NCBI RefSeq assembly: GCF_001540865.1
Contig: NC_033631.1
Coordinates: forward strand, 7,791,050 to 7,855,049
Length of the DNA: 64,000 bases
Direction: 5' to 3'
Origin: Ananas comosus
Lineage: Eukaryota; Streptophyta; Magnoliopsida; Poales; Bromeliaceae
The notes under the pieces are model-generated. The model was not told the DNA's origin, did not search any database, and worked only from the letters and a program-made list of their open reading frames with translations. Made by a program: the position numbers and the translations under genes. Within the stretch, counting starts at the first letter, position 1. Each line of letters starts with the position of its first letter. Positions 11,254 through 23,640 of the stretch are shown here, piece after piece.

Positions 11254-12590
11254 TGGTTGATCCAGTAGGGATTAGCATTGGTTCAGGACCTTCTTTGCTG
11301 CCAGGATTAGCAATTAAGGTGGGTTACATCGGTTTATTCCTAAGCACAGTATTAGTCGACATGCATTATTTCCAGTTTTGTAAATCATGTTGTAGCTCAA
11401 TTTCGTTGATTGTATCATGGATGAAATCAGCATTCAGGACATGATTAGTAAACCATAAATATACATGTTGGACTTGAAATTTTACTTAGGAGAAAATCAG
11501 CGATTTGGACCTGTCACTTGTTTACACTACCTGATTTAGCTCTAGGAGCCGTTGTAATTTTGTATCATCGCAGTATCGAGGCGACGGGTACCTCAGGTAG
11601 TTTAGCTTTCAGTTACGCTCGTGCTGGGATGCCGAGTGTATTTTTACAGTAGCGTTCAGACTGTTTCGGATTGTTGGGTGCCGTCGGGGTTGACGGTGGA
11701 CCCATATCGCCTTTTTGGCGTCGGATTGTGCCGAGGGCACGTGACCTGTTGGTTGTTAGACCAGTTAGAGTTGGTTACTTGGACTTTGACTTGAGAGTGC
11801 CTGATTGAGTTCGACAGAGATACGCTGCATACTCGGTTGGGTAGCTCCCATGAGTGCCACTCCGGAGATGGGCGTTGTGCTTTCACGTTGGTGTCGTTCA
11901 TGTCGGTTAGACTTGCTCTCCACAGACTAAATAGTGTAGAGGTAGCTGGATAGTCTCAACTGGGCGGGACGGGTGTGTTCACAGTCCCTGGGACGGGTAT
12001 GTTTATAGTCCCTAAAGAGATTGGGTCAGGATTGACATTACTACAGTAGGTCAGTTTAGACCATGATAGTGTAATAAATAGTAGCTGTAGATTTTATTCC
12101 AGCATTTATTACTACCTTTGTTCCCTTCTGTAGACTTAGTGGGTGGACCGATGATGTTGAGGGCGGCACCCACTGAAGACTACTTATTTTACAGTAGTTC
12201 TAACGCCCTGTTGTTATCCCGTTTTTGCAGAGCCATTGTCTTCGGCTGCTGCTGTTGCTGATCTGGATCGAGGCAAGGGCGTCGCGAGTTAGAGTCCTAC
12301 CCGACGAGCCGAGATAGAGGTGCCCCTACAGCAGATAGTTGTTTTTTGTTGGAGTTCATGTACATACATATATTTAACTCGCCAGTGCGAGTAGTATTGT
12401 ATCTTGGATTTGGCGTATGTATATGAAACTCGGTTTGTTTTTATTATTGGTTCTTCTAGCAGCTCTATACTACTGTTTGTAGTATTGTATGATTTACAGG
12501 TACAGCTATCGCTTCGTATACAGGAAAAATGTCTTTGTATACGGCGGATTTGTCGGCGCGCCCGAGGAACGAGTAATCCGGGGCATGATA
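11254..12590 (+). mobile_element. 5' LTR (truncated) of Ty3/gypsy element 1
   Basis: From about 11254 to 12590 the sequence matches, in inverted orientation, the LTR at 57602-59593. Examples are the CCAGGATTAGCAATTAAGG patch, the GACCTGTCAC patch near 11509, the GTTGACGGTGGACCCATATC patch and the TATACGGCGGATTTGTCGG patch near the end. The LTR stops at GGGGCATGATA, equivalent to GGGGCGTGACA. The first 600-700 bp of the family LTR are missing on the left. A primer-binding site follows ten bases later. Confidence 0.75.
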
Positions 12591-12599
12591 TAATTAAGT

Positions 12600-12611
12600 T
12601 GGTATCAGAGC
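12600..12611 (+). other. Primer-binding site (initiator tRNA-Met type)
   Basis: TGGTATCAGAGC is the standard plant LTR-retrotransposon primer-binding site, complementary to the 3' end of initiator methionine tRNA. Its place ten bases after the LTR end fixes the LTR-internal boundary and the plus orientation of element 1. Confidence 0.9.
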
Positions 12612-12811
12612 TTAGCATTAGGTCGTTGGGACCTAGAAAACCTAAGTTTGGCAAATCTTAGGAAGACAAGACGCGAGAGGCGTAATGTATTGCGAAAGTC
12701 AATGATTAATTGTTCTAACTCCTTCTAGAATGGGGTGAGTGATTGAAGGAATGCCTGTTTTGGCCTGAGAAATTATGTTGGCTGCAGACAACATAATTTT
12801 GGAGGAAGATA

Positions 12812-13686
12812 GTGGTCGCCTTCCAGACTTTCGTTGATTGGGTCGAGAGTATTTGTGTTTCATCTGACCCCGATCTGTTCCTTTCAGCTATGTATCGTCG
12901 CCGAGGTCGACCGTCGTTACGGGAGTGTGCCCAGTTGTCACAGGATCGTGCGGGACCTTCCGAGATGCCTGAGCATGCAGAGCCGAGTGCCCGGCAGGAG
13001 CAGAGTGTTCGATCGGAGGCGAGTGCATCCCCGGACTTGAGTGCACAGTTAGCCACCCTGACAGAGGTGACGAGGCGGCAGGGGGAGTTGTTGGAGAGGA
13101 TGTGCGAGAGGCTAGCTTCGCCCCAGAGTTCAGCACCGAGGGCACCAGAGTCGTCTGTTCCACCTCCGACTACCCAGTGACAGCACCAGCTACAGCAGTT
13201 CCTCCGCCAGTAGCAGTTCCTGCAGCGCCAGTTGCGCCTGCTAAGGGACCAGTACAGTTGACAGAGGCCGAGCAGGAGCGGTGGACAGAGAGGTTGGCTC
13301 GTTTCCGCCATTTTGATGTGCCGACCTTTGATGGCAGTTGCACTGAGGCCTGGGTTGTTGAGGGCTGGGTCAGTGCGATGGAGAAGCTATTTAAGGATCT
13401 GTTCATTCCTGAGCGGGAGCAGGTATCTTTGGGAGTCCATTGCTTTGCAGGTGATGCCCACGCCTGGTGGAGAAGAGTGAGGAGAGAGCAGGGACTGGTA
13501 GCATTGCAGCTGAGATGGGATGAGTTCTGTGGAATGCTGTTTGGGATTGTTTTCCCCAACAGTGTGAAACAGAAGCTCGAGGAGGATTTGAAGAGGATTC
13601 ACAAGGGGATCGTCCAGTGCAGGAGTACATTCGGGAGTTTACTCGACTCCTGAACTGTGTGCCATTTGTGGCCAGGGATGAGGTGG
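12812..13686 (+). pseudogene. Frameshifted gag of gypsy element 1, truncated
   Basis: Two overlapping frames together give a Tekay/Del-type gag. The first (12812-13180) reads MYRRRGRPS...ATLTEVTRRQGELLERM. The second (13102-13653) continues with LTEAEQERWTERLARF, FDVPTFDG, the WVSAMEKLF...DLFIPEREQV core and AHAWWRRVRREQG, ending near SVKQKLEEDL. The retrotransposon gag core is nearly identical to the minus-strand copy at 63.7-64.0 kb. A frameshift separates the two frames and another breaks the end. The match stops just after the stretch encoding CVPFVARDE (about 13686), so protease and pol are absent. The element is dead and cannot supply its own enzymes. Confidence 0.8.
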
Positions 13687-14512
13687 AGGCCGAGGCGGAG
13701 GTGGAGGCCGAGGCCAAAACGCCGTGCTTTGCCTCTGCCCCTCACTGCCTCGTCCTCGCCCGCGCACCCCCCACCCTCCGGGCCTCTGACCCCGTCCAGG
13801 CCGCATCGTGACTCTTTTTTTTTTTTTTCTCCGATCCTCCTCCACCGCCTCCACAGCCCACCGCCGTTGCCGGCGACGAAGAGGAAGTGCTTCTCGAGGA
13901 CGAGAAGCACACTAACGAGAGGGGGGAGAAAACTCCGGCGAGGGCAGTGGCTGCAATAGAGGGCAAGGGAGAGATCGTGACTACAAAAAATTATAAAAAA
14001 AATAAAAAAATTTCCTCCATAAAAGATCAAAAATTATATAAGAAAAAAGAAGATAATAAAAATGCACTGTTAAAATAATGTTATACTATTTTTTAAAAAA
14101 AATTGCACTATTTTAAATAAACGTTGCACTCTTTGAGACAGAAATTACACTCTTTAAAATCAGATTTACACTCTTTAGAATGAAATTGCACTATTTAGGT
14201 GAAATTTACGCCATTTCTTTTTTCTTCTGTTTTCTCCAATTTACACTTTTTTTTTCTTCCTCTTCTTCCTCCTTCTTTCTTCTCCTTCTCCTCCCTGAGT
14301 GTCCCCACCGCCCTTATCAAATCCCTCTGCTCCTCCTCCGCCACAGCCGCCGACCAATACAACAACAACAACAACAACGCCTGCATGCTATGCATGCTCG
14401 TCACCGTCGACGCCGTGCCCACCCTCCTCGACGTCTCCGACTCAGCCGCTGCGAACGTCACCGGCAGCCCCGGCAGCGTCGGCGAGTTGTTGGAGCCCGC
14501 ATCTGCAGCTGT
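13687..14512. other. GC-rich gene-like fragments, unassigned
   Basis: Right of the truncated gag the base composition changes to GC-rich with proline/serine-rich frames on both strands (13690-13980 and 14280-14510). The plus frame near 14300-14500 reads TALIKSLCSSS...VDAVPTLLDVSDSAAANV, which loosely recalls ARM-repeat helices of plant U-box proteins, but it is interrupted and short. A perfect 10-bp hairpin stem GTGCTTCTCG/CGAGAAGCAC with a 4-base loop lies at 13887-13910. I treat the block as captured or broken exon pieces, not a gene. Confidence 0.35.
14060..14200. repeat. 21-bp minisatellite, about seven units
   Basis: Units built on TKCACTCTTTRRAATSARATT recur with starts near 14063, 14082, 14104, 14125, 14146, 14167 and 14187, a 19-22 bp period. 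The sequence between the cores is A/T-rich. There are no spacers of constant length with unique content, so it is a plain tandem repeat. Confidence 0.7.
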
Positions 14513-14660
14513 GTTTTTTTTTTTTGAGAGAGGTAGAAAGGTAGTATGTTCACCACTTCGTTCATTTTTTTAGAAACAAACTTAGTTGAAAATATAAAGT
14601 AATTAGGACTCGAATTTGGGATATCAAGTATCAACCACCAAGCTCTTTGCAACTTGATGA
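14513..14660 (-). mobile_element. tRNA-derived SINE, copy 1
   Basis: On the minus strand the block starts near a degenerate A-box region, carries a B-box-like AATTCGAGTCC and ends in a long A-run (T14 on the plus strand at about 14513-14526). It matches the better preserved SINE at 46534-46694 along its length. I could not define a target duplication here, which suggests an older or trimmed copy. Confidence 0.65.
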
Positions 14661-14854
14661 ATGTTGTGGTCTTATTTCTGAGGTCTTAATCTTGGGGGTA
14701 TAGCAATGACGAATTTAAAATTTATTGTTCCAGAGAGGACAATTTGATTTCTAGATGAAAAATTAAATAAATGTTTCGGCATTATTTTTCAGGAAGAAAA
14801 TGTAGATTTATTTTTAGAAGTCGCAAATTAAGAATCCTTGGATGTTGACTTTTA

Positions 14855-16145
14855 GGGGCTGTTTGGATGCACAGTAAAAAATCTCCACGAAATTTATAAA
14901 CTGTGGTTTTGGTTTAGATGAAATAGGGAATCCTCCAAATCTAAAAAGTTCTACGGATTCAATTTTTTAACTGTTTGGATGCGCATTATACAATTTTACT
15001 GGATTTCTCTAAATTTTAAAATTAAAAGTTAAAATTTAAATTTTAAAATTTCAAAAAAATTTAAAATTTAAAATTTGATATGTGAAATGTTAAATTTTGA
15101 ATTTTAAATTTTAAATTTTCAAATTTGAAATTTAAAAATTTAAAATTTAAATTTAAAAAATCAAAATTTAATTTTTAAAATTTTAAATTAAAAATTTTAA
15201 AATAAAAAATTTAAAATTTAATTTTGAAATTTGAAATTTAGAATTTTAAATTTTAAATTTTAAATTTAAAAAATAAATTTAAAATTTAAAGTTTAAAATT
15301 TGAAATTTGAACTATGAGATTTGAGATTTGAAATTTCAAATTTGAAATTTAAATTTTAAATTTTAAATTTTAAATTTTAAAAGTTAAAATTTAAAATTTA
15401 AAATTTGAAATTAAGAATTTTAAATTTAAAAAATAAATTTAAAATTTAAAGTTCAAACTTGAAATTTGAACTATGAGATTTGAGATTTAAAATTTGAAAA
15501 TTGAAAATTGAAATTTAAAATTTAAAATTTAAAATTTAAATTTATATTTGAAATTTTATTTAAAATAACAAATTTAAAATTTAAAATTTGATATTTAAAA
15601 TTTGAAATTTGAAATTTAGAATTTTAAATTTTAAATTTTAAATTTTAAAAAATAAATTTAAAATTTAAAGTTTAAAATTTGAGATTTGAACTATGAGATT
15701 TGAAATTTGAAATTTCAAATTTGAAATTTCAAATTTCAAATTTCAAATTTGAAATTTAAAATTTAAAGTTTGAATTTTAAAATTTAAAATTTAAAGTTTA
15801 AAATTTTAATTTCAAATTTCAAATTTCAAATTTTAAATTTTAAATTTTAAATTTTAAATTTTAAATTTTAAATTTTAAATCTATGTTGAAATTTAAAATT
15901 TTATGTTGAAATTTAAAAGTTAGAACTTAATGCATTTTTTTGAATAAGGGAGCTCAAGAATGGTGGAATTTTTTTCCTTTGGTTAGAGTGGATTATACTT
16001 TTACTCCATTTTTTGAAGTACAGTTTAACTATACTCTAAAATTTACGTTACTTTTTTTTCCTCCCAAACACTTCATAGGATATTTTTCCTACTGCCGTAG
16101 CATAGTTTAGCTATGCTACATTTTCAAGAGTATCCAAACAGGGCG
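14855..16145. mobile_element. PIF/Harbinger (Tourist-like) element with TTA TSD
   Basis: The left end GGGGCTGTTTGGAT and the right end, read on the other strand, CGCCCTGTTTGGAT form imperfect terminal inverted repeats. They are flanked by TTA at 14852-14854 and 16146-16148, the 3-bp duplication typical of PIF/Harbinger. A second copy of the left terminus (CTGTTTGGATGCGC) occurs inside at about 14970, suggesting an internal duplication or a nested relative. The 1,291 bp contain no transposase. Most of the interior is the AAATTT-type array. Confidence 0.75.
14995..15930. repeat. About 930 bp of AAATTT/TTTAAAA quasi-repeat
   Basis: Nearly the whole stretch is built from alternating A-runs and T-runs, with G or C appearing only in patches such as TTGAAATTTGAACTATGAGATTTG. 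That patch recurs at about 15307, 15465 and 15685. The sequence is close to self-complementary on a scale of 6-12 bp. Shorter tracts of the same character occur at about 28600-28930, 32230-32560 and 36410-36800. Confidence 0.8.
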
Positions 16146-16148
16146 TTA

Positions 16149-18250
16149 ATCCAATCCCTTCTAATCCTATCCTCCCACATTGGACAAATTGGTTCCATAC
16201 AGCAGTGACTATTTGTTGGTGGGGATTAATTAGTCCAATCCGATGGCTATACCAAACATAGGGACTAACTGTGGACCAGATTACATTGAATCCGATCCCC
16301 AACAATCTCATGCTCTTGAATTCAATCCCCAATAATCTCGTGCTCCAAACATGCCCAGAGGTATTAGCTTACAAGATAAGATTGGAATGACCAATATACA
16401 ACAATACTGAAAGGTTATTCAATGTATACGGATTGATTTTGTCTTTGCGTGATGCTTTGTTGAAAAATATTGAAAAATTTTTGGATTTTGGTTCATATTG
16501 TTGGAAATGATCTACAATATTGATGTTACTAGGAATCAAAATTCACAACTTGACAGTGATACTAATGTCAAGAAATATATCCGTAAAATGTACATTTGAA
16601 AAAACACATAATAGGGGTAAAATAACATATTGGCCAGAAGAGCTGCTATTCCGTCTTATGACAATATCAAGAAATTTTCATAGAAGGATATACAGGAACT
16701 CGTGTATCCGAAACCTGACTGTTTTTCCTTTATGATGGAAGATTCAACTGATCAATGATTTGTTTTGTTGATTGCAATAGAATCAATTTATAGAAGTTAT
16801 AATACATCACCTTCCGCCAATCTAATCTGGATTGGGAGGCAGATTAGTAGCTCTTTCCCGGGTACATTAATCAATAATGCTCTTAGCAATACCTGCTGAG
16901 CGAACTGGATGCTCTTACCTGCTGCTAGCTTGAGGTATTGTTTTAATGGTTACATTTCTTTTGTTATTTTGTTATTGGGGAATTTGGTATACTCTTTTGG
17001 AGGATTTTATTCATTGCCCAACTTTCTCCTTTCTTTTTTTCTTATTCTTTGGTGGGTCATCTTATCTTTTAGTGTTTTTTTTGCTTTTCTTTTTTTCTCA
17101 CCTAGATACTTGTTGTGGCATCTAAATTTCATCTTCACGATAATACTGTTTTCCTGTATGACCAATCTCTTCTACTTTGTTTGACTCGTTTCCCAGAAAG
17201 CTCCATGAGGCATCCTTTTCTGGATCACGAGAGGGTTTTGGGATTTGCCATTTTGGAGCCATTAGGTGAGGCTCGTTTGGTGTATATATATTTTCTAATT
17301 GCAATATTTCCTTTTCCATTGTTAGTACGTCTCATGTTTGCTGCTATTTCTAGTTTTGATCTATATAATATGTTGATGGGTTAAGAGAGAGGGCGAGATA
17401 ATAAAAATGACCTGCCCTTTTCTGAATGGTTGGTACAGTTACATGTCATGAACACATGCCTAATTCGGGTTTTTTTTTTTTTTTAACTATCCTTTGATTT
17501 CTTATAATTATATATAAAAAAGGCCTTAGACATCCGGTGTGCGATCCCTTTGTATCTTCACTATTGTGTGATGTGTTACTTGAAACTACCAAAACTTATT
17601 TCACTATTGGCTTGAGTTGTGATACTAGTACTAAACGTTCGGCAAAGTTTCATTTTTGTTCCTCAACAAAATTTAGTTTGAATATCTAAGAAGAGAAGAT
17701 TTAGGGCTATGAATATATTATAACAATAAACAAATATATTAGAATAAAATCTGACCTCAAGTAATGAAAATTAGTTGTACAAAGAGAAATCCTACTAACT
17801 TGATCGAATTGATCAAAATGTCATGAACTGATGGTCTAATGATAGATTTGAAAAAATAAGAATATCAATTCATGAGAATTTCATCAAGTTAAACAATTAC
17901 TTCATCAAATTTAACACTAACTACTTTTTATTTGAAGATAGCACAAATTCAACTAATCGTTAACTGCCAATAGCTCTTTAACCCATTAGTGAAATCTTCA
18001 ATTCCACTAATTGAAACAACATAAATAAACAAATAAAATTGAAAGGGTGATAATAAACAAAAAAATAAAAAAAGTAATGGATCTGATTCCAAGTGGCCCA
18101 AAGTTGAGAGGGTGTACATACTTTTGTAGCACTCTGGCATTTATGAACTTATGAATTGACAACCTTTAGAGTTTAGAGGCTCCGAAACTTCTCCACATTT
18201 CGCGGGCTGGGGACCCTACTATGCTGTTTTTTCTCATTAATGGTCGTCGT
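16149..18250. other. Intergenic DNA with one exon-like block
   Basis: No complete gene is visible. A short block at about 17198-17266 lies between an AG and a GTGAGG donor and is open in one frame (SSMRHPFLDHERVLGFAILEPL), so it could be an orphan exon. The flanks are T-rich. Nothing else in the two kilobases supports a function. Confidence 0.35.
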
Positions 18251-18860
18251 AGCGTTCTACCGTCTTCGTAGTGGTTCACCTACTACTATCTTCCCATACC
18301 GACATTACGCCCCCATTTCTTTTTATACTCCTCCTTTGCTCTCTCACTCTTACCTTGACCCTAGTCCAACTCCTCTATGACTCCTCCATTCTCCTCCTCC
18401 CATACTCCTCCCATACTCCTCCCTCCTTGCCCTCTCTTTCTGTTGCCATCGCCTTCATTGTCGCTGCCTCGCCGCCGCTAACCTCCTCTGGGAGCACCTC
18501 TCGGCCACGGTCGCGGCCGACGACGATGGCGGCGCCACCGGCGGTTCTCCCAGCTTAGCTCCCTTTGACAACACCCTGTGCTCTCTCTCCCTCGACACAG
18601 TGCCTCCACTAGCTTCGGATCCGAAACCTTCTCACAGTTCCAGGTTCCAAGCTCAAGCCAACGTCTGAAGCTTGGCCTGTGAGCTCGGAGTTCATTATCT
18701 CCTCTCTCTCTCTCTTTCTCTTTCTTCTCTGAGCAATGCAAAAAGAAAGAGGTCATATTATTATCATTACTGCTCTCGATCATGCACTTCTCCTTCTCCG
18801 AAGCTCATCAAATGCGTTGCTTCACGAATTTGAAGCAGTTTACTTCTATGGTGGGCAATT
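18251..18860 (+). other. GC-rich, exon-like block of unknown origin
   Basis: The block changes from C/T-rich, 5'-UTR-like sequence to a GC-rich stretch open in one frame (about 18473-18667: AANLLWEHLSATVAADDDGG and on to a TGA). A TC microsatellite follows at about 18700-18730. It resembles the 5' end of a plant gene, but there is no clear start codon or downstream exon. I do not recognise the peptide. Confidence 0.25.
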
Positions 18861-19560
18861 TTTACTCTATTTTTATATTATTTTTATATATTTATTTTAT
18901 CTTTGGTGATTTGTAGGATGTGATCCTACTATTTGTGTTGATTTTAGTTGAATAATTTAGGCTCTCCTCTTACTTTCCTAGAAAATTGTTACTGTATGGT
19001 TATGTCATCTAGTATTTTTGAGATTTTATAAAGGGATGATGCTATAAAGAGTGGTAAAGTTGCGAATTAGTTCTAAGTTTGGTCAATGGAAGCATGGTGC
19101 AAAGTAATTGGGCAGTGGATAAGATATGGGTATCCTGTGAATTTCAAATTTTTCTTTTTTTTAAAAAATAGAAATTTGGGAATTGAGAATTTGTCTTATG
19201 ATTATCTTTGGATTATTTTAGACTTGATATGTATATATACAACTATTTAACGAAGTGGAATCTAAGGATCATTGTGAAGGCCTTCATCGTCGAAGGAAAG
19301 GTTGCCATTGATTGCTCGCAGTCTCGCTTCTTGATCATATTTTCACGGCCAAGAGCTTAGTCACGAATCACATTTTTGCTCCATACTAATGATAAGGTTT
19401 TTTTTATAAAAAAATTAAAAAGATGCGTTCATCATGTTTTGATAGAAAAATTGTTGATTCCTATGTGTTTTTGGTGTGCAGAGTACTTAACCAATGATCA
19501 CTCGGCATCGGTGAGAATTATCGAATTGTCTTACCCTTAGAAACTTTTGTACATAGAGGG
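18861..19560. other. Intergenic DNA, nothing recognised
   Basis: AT-rich sequence without long frames, repeats or element termini that I could identify. Confidence 0.4.
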
Positions 19561-20860
19561 TTTAAAAATCATCTAACCCTTAGAAACTTTAATTGAAGGA
19601 TAGATTGACTTGAGGCAATGACAAAGTGGATTATTACAAGGTTACAACGTCCAATTAAGGGATCTTGTTGATTTTGAAGGTCTTTGGCCAAATTGGACCT
19701 TGGGTTTAGGTGTTTGCGCAAGGGAAGCAAGCTCTCGGCATGGAACTCTAATTAGAGGTGGGTTGTACAATTCCTAAGTGGTTGGATCGCTTCCCATGTC
19801 TAGGGAACAAAGTTCATGTTGAGCATATAAGTGTAATTTGGTAGCTTGTGTAGTAAATGTGTATGCATGAGCATCCTTATATGAGATATACCTTTCTTGT
19901 GGTAAGTTAGCTAGCATGATGTGAGAAATTTACATTTTGTCAATATGGTTGGTCAAAGCCTATTAACCTATATTACGAACTATTGAACTAGTATGACATT
20001 CTCCAGAGACAACTTAGAGTTTGACATGTGTTTGTAATTATTGAATATAGTGCCATCTAACATAGATTAAGAATAAAGGTTGATTGGGTCACTACTTGGG
20101 CAATAGCGCCATGGAATCTTGAATGGTTGATTACATCAATTGATTGATTCACTCTTAGAACAATGACAAGGTTGTTAATTGTGACTCTTGAACAGGTGCA
20201 TGTGATCACTAATCGTAGAGACCAATAACTTGTTGAGCTTTACTCGTTGGTGGTCACTCCCGCACAAGTCGGGTCCCTTTGGAGGTGTAGACTTTACAAG
20301 GGTGACTGCCACAATTTCGCTGCCTATTGACAGACCCTGGTGCATGCGACGATTTCACCACCTATAGACTTGTATGCCAGAGGTGAGTGCAACGATTTCG
20401 CCATCAATAGCTAAGTTGAGTATAAGATGAGACGAACCTTGAGTTCGGTTTTTATAGATTGGGTAAATAGATTAGTAAGTAATACATGAGTTGAATCACG
20501 GAGATCATATTATCTTGTTGAGGCGTAATAGTATTGTTTCACTTTTCGCGTATAGTTGATGTACATATGTTTATCTCTAGATTATATGTTTATCCTACAC
20601 ATATTATGCCTCCTTTGAAGCTGGTGGGTCGAGCTTATCCTTGGGCAGTCTTATCCGTTGTGAATTATGTTTATAATTCTACTTCTATTTCGCAAGTCCA
20701 TCCGCCGTCGGTGCATCGGATCAAGGCAAGGACTTGGCACAGTAAATAGAGAGTTTACCTACCTTTTTGGAGTAGCCAAGTTGCTAAACCCAAGTGGAAA
20801 TGAATTGTTTGGAGATAAAATGCGCCTAGGAGGCTTCAACTGTGGGCCCAGGGCGTGACA
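19560..20860 (+). mobile_element. Gypsy-type LTR ending in GGGCGTGACA
   Basis: The block ends CCCAGGGCGTGACA at 20860. It contains the CTGGTGGGTCGAGCTTATCC patch near 20620-20640, shared with the LTR ending at 11252, and a variant of the CGCCGGTCGGTGC type of sequence near 20705. No PBS or gag follows, so it is a solo LTR or remnant. The left boundary is uncertain. Confidence 0.45.
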
Positions 20861-23230
20861 GGTATGAATGAAATAAAAGTTGAAGAAAAATTATGATTTT
20901 TGAAGAAGCACAGATTTAAAGAAAATAGGTGGCGCTTCTAGAAAACTTAACAAAACTTTGTTAAGGATAGTGATTTCCTCTCTATAGTGCAAAGGCTTCA
21001 CGGAAATCCTACCCCTAGAATACAACGGCTACAATAGAGCAAATCAAGTTGTACTACAAGTCTGTTCTCTCGATCAAAACCCATTCCAAAAAGAGATTAA
21101 AGACGATACGGCTTGAAAGATTAGAAGGATTGAAAGAGTAGAGAGATTGAAATGAAGAAGAAAAACTTATTTTCTCATTCCTTTTTCGGATGCTCTCAAT
21201 CTACACAAGGGTGTCATTAAATAGACGCCCCAAAAGTGTCTGCCGGTGCGAAGAGATGTGTCCTAATGATTGTTTATTTTCGCGGAACGATCGGCCGTTT
21301 TCCTTCACAAATAATTAAAATTTGAATTGAATTTGTAATAAGTTTTAAACTCCATTCTATAATGCTCCTCTAATGAGGAACTCCAATGAAGCTTGGGGAG
21401 AGGGGGGGAACACCTATACTTATAGCTTGGAGGTGAAGTAAAGCTTCATCACTCTCCAATATATGTGGAACCAAGAAAAAAAAAAAGAAGCAAGCTCGGA
21501 CTCGAGAGCTTCAAAAATGTAGAATGGAGGGAAGATGAAATTTTCATCTCAATCCATTTTCTTTTTTTTTGTCTAAGCTTAAACATTATTGCCCTTATCA
21601 AAGATGACGAAAAGAGTTATTAGTTTGTAATTCTTCAACAATAAATCCAAAATTTATTGTCTACACCTGATTCTTCGGTACATCCATGTACCCCATCTGC
21701 CTTCTATTCAAAAGGCGATAGAGATTAAAACATGAGATAGGGTCATAATAATAAATGCTGAAATAGCAATATTTGGAATAAAAGTGCTATAAACATCAAC
21801 TATATGAACTCAACTATCATGCATGCATCAATTATTTTATTGATATTCAAGTATCAATGTTTTACTCAATCTCTTGAGAACTTATTCAAGGTATAGTTCT
21901 AGCCTGTGCTGTGCCATATGATCTCATGGTAGGCACCCCTACCATGGCATTGTTCCTTTCCCACGACATCCTAATCGGCACTCAAAAAGCAAGGCGTGCT
22001 TGTGTCGCAACGGCAATACCTTCGGAGGGCCGTGCTTATAGGGAGCGACCCTACCATTCGATGTGCTAAATGAGCATAGTTAGCTCTTGCAAGTGATAAT
22101 CTCATACATTGTTCAAGGTCATACAATCTCATTTACTTATACATTGTCATATAAGAGTTCTCATGTTTATATTCTTGGCCATATACCAATTTGCCAATGT
22201 TGGCTTTATGATCAAGTAGCAACAAGAGTATTCATATTTAGTATGAATTTGTACATCTCAACTTACAATAAGGTATTTAGAGAGTAAAGCACTCATGCAT
22301 CACTTATTAGATGACCATAACTTAAGAAAATTTATGTATCAATAAAATTCACGCATCATGCTATACAAGGCATATACTATAGAGTTTCCAACCAATATGC
22401 ATGAGATGATGATCTTATGTACTAAACCATCTACAAATATTCCAAGTGTCATGATTGAACAAGAATTGGAACTAAGGGAGTCGAAGACATAGGGGGACCT
22501 CACCAATTTCCATTAGGTCGAACCTATCGAAAAGTCGGTGAAAACCCTTAAATCTCTTGAAACAAGTTGTCCACCCTCTTCTCCTGTCCCTAAGAAAACT
22601 TCATCTCGAAATTTACCAAAATTGTCGAGGGGTTACAAGCTCTTAAAAACTTCATCTCAAAATTTACCAAAATTCACTTAAAAAATAGGCGAAAAAATTA
22701 TCTTAACCAAGAAATCTCAAAAATTTCTCCACTCCAAGTTGTTGGGAGATTCAATTCCAACCTACAAGAAGGTTCTACACACATCAATTTCAACAAAAAG
22801 CTCCAAATTTAGAAATTATAAATTTTAACATTAGTTTAACTAACTAGAAAATCCTCAATTTTACTCTCAAATCAAACTAACTAGAGACTAACCTTGATTC
22901 AAACTCTAATTCAAGATTAGTATGCTAGGGTTGAGGATTGGAACCTCCATGCCAATTCTTTTCCAATCCCTAAGCTCCACTCCAAGCCACTTCTTTTCTA
23001 ATCCCCAAACTCTTCTCCAAGCCTATAGTTGTAAAAGCTTCAAGAAGGAGGAAATAGAAAAGAAGAACATGAGGGTGAGAAGAAATTGGATTAGGAAATG
23101 GAGAGGAAGAAAATGAAGGTGAAGAACAAGACTCACCTCTCTTGTGCTGGTGAAAGACGAGAGAAAGAGAGGTGAGAATGTATAGAGAGAGAGAGAGTTG
23201 AGTTGGAATGCTGTTAGTAACAAACGAGCT
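20861..23230 (-). mobile_element. LTR-like sequence, minus orientation, boundaries unclear
   Basis: Read on the minus strand, the right part (about 22920-23230) has the CT-rich leader typical of gypsy LTR R/U5 regions (CTCTCTCTATACATTCTCACC, then CTTGTGCTGGTGAA context and a short-intron-like GAGAGGTGAGTCTTG). The middle part (about 21900-22080) is GC-richer with GGTAGGGTCGCTCCC-like motifs, as in other LTRs here. No coding region is seen. I call it LTR-derived on style only. Confidence 0.35.
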
Positions 23231-23640
23231 CTGTTGCCACCCATTGTTTTCGATGATGGAGCCTTCAAATCGATACAATATTGAACATGATCTATACCAC
23301 TTGAAGCATTTAGAAACCAAATTTCATACTTTTTTTATATTGTTCTCTTATCCATCAAGTGGAAACAAAAATGAACGACTGAATATCCTTTAAAAAGTAA
23401 TGGCAGGAGTTTTGTAATAAAGATTAAGAGTATAGATCTCATTTCAAATAGTTTAAAGAATTTTGTAATCAAAATTCAATTGATTTGGATCTCTTTATGC
23501 CGTTAAATGAGAAAACGTCTCATATTGACCATTAACAACAAATATGTTAATAAAGAGTTCCACAAATAGCAAAACTGGAACTCCAAAGTGTGCCTCTGTT
23601 GTAAATTGGTTTTAATAAAATGTGTCAATTAACTCTGCTC
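23208..23640. repeat. Partial copy of the foldback family seen at 47.6-48.2 kb
   Basis: The stretch GTTTTCGATGATGGAGCCTTC, followed by AATCGATACAAT, CATGATCTATACCA and AGAAACCAAATTTCAT, matches the terminal repeat of the element at 47621-48242. Later parts (GGATCTCTTTATGCCGTTAAATG) match its interior. Only one arm is clear, so this is a degraded copy. Confidence 0.5.

Noticed and set aside
13599..14030. 143-codon minus-strand frame
   Set aside because: It crosses the boundary between gag and the GC-rich fragment, and its composition reflects GC/CT-rich DNA, not a protein family.
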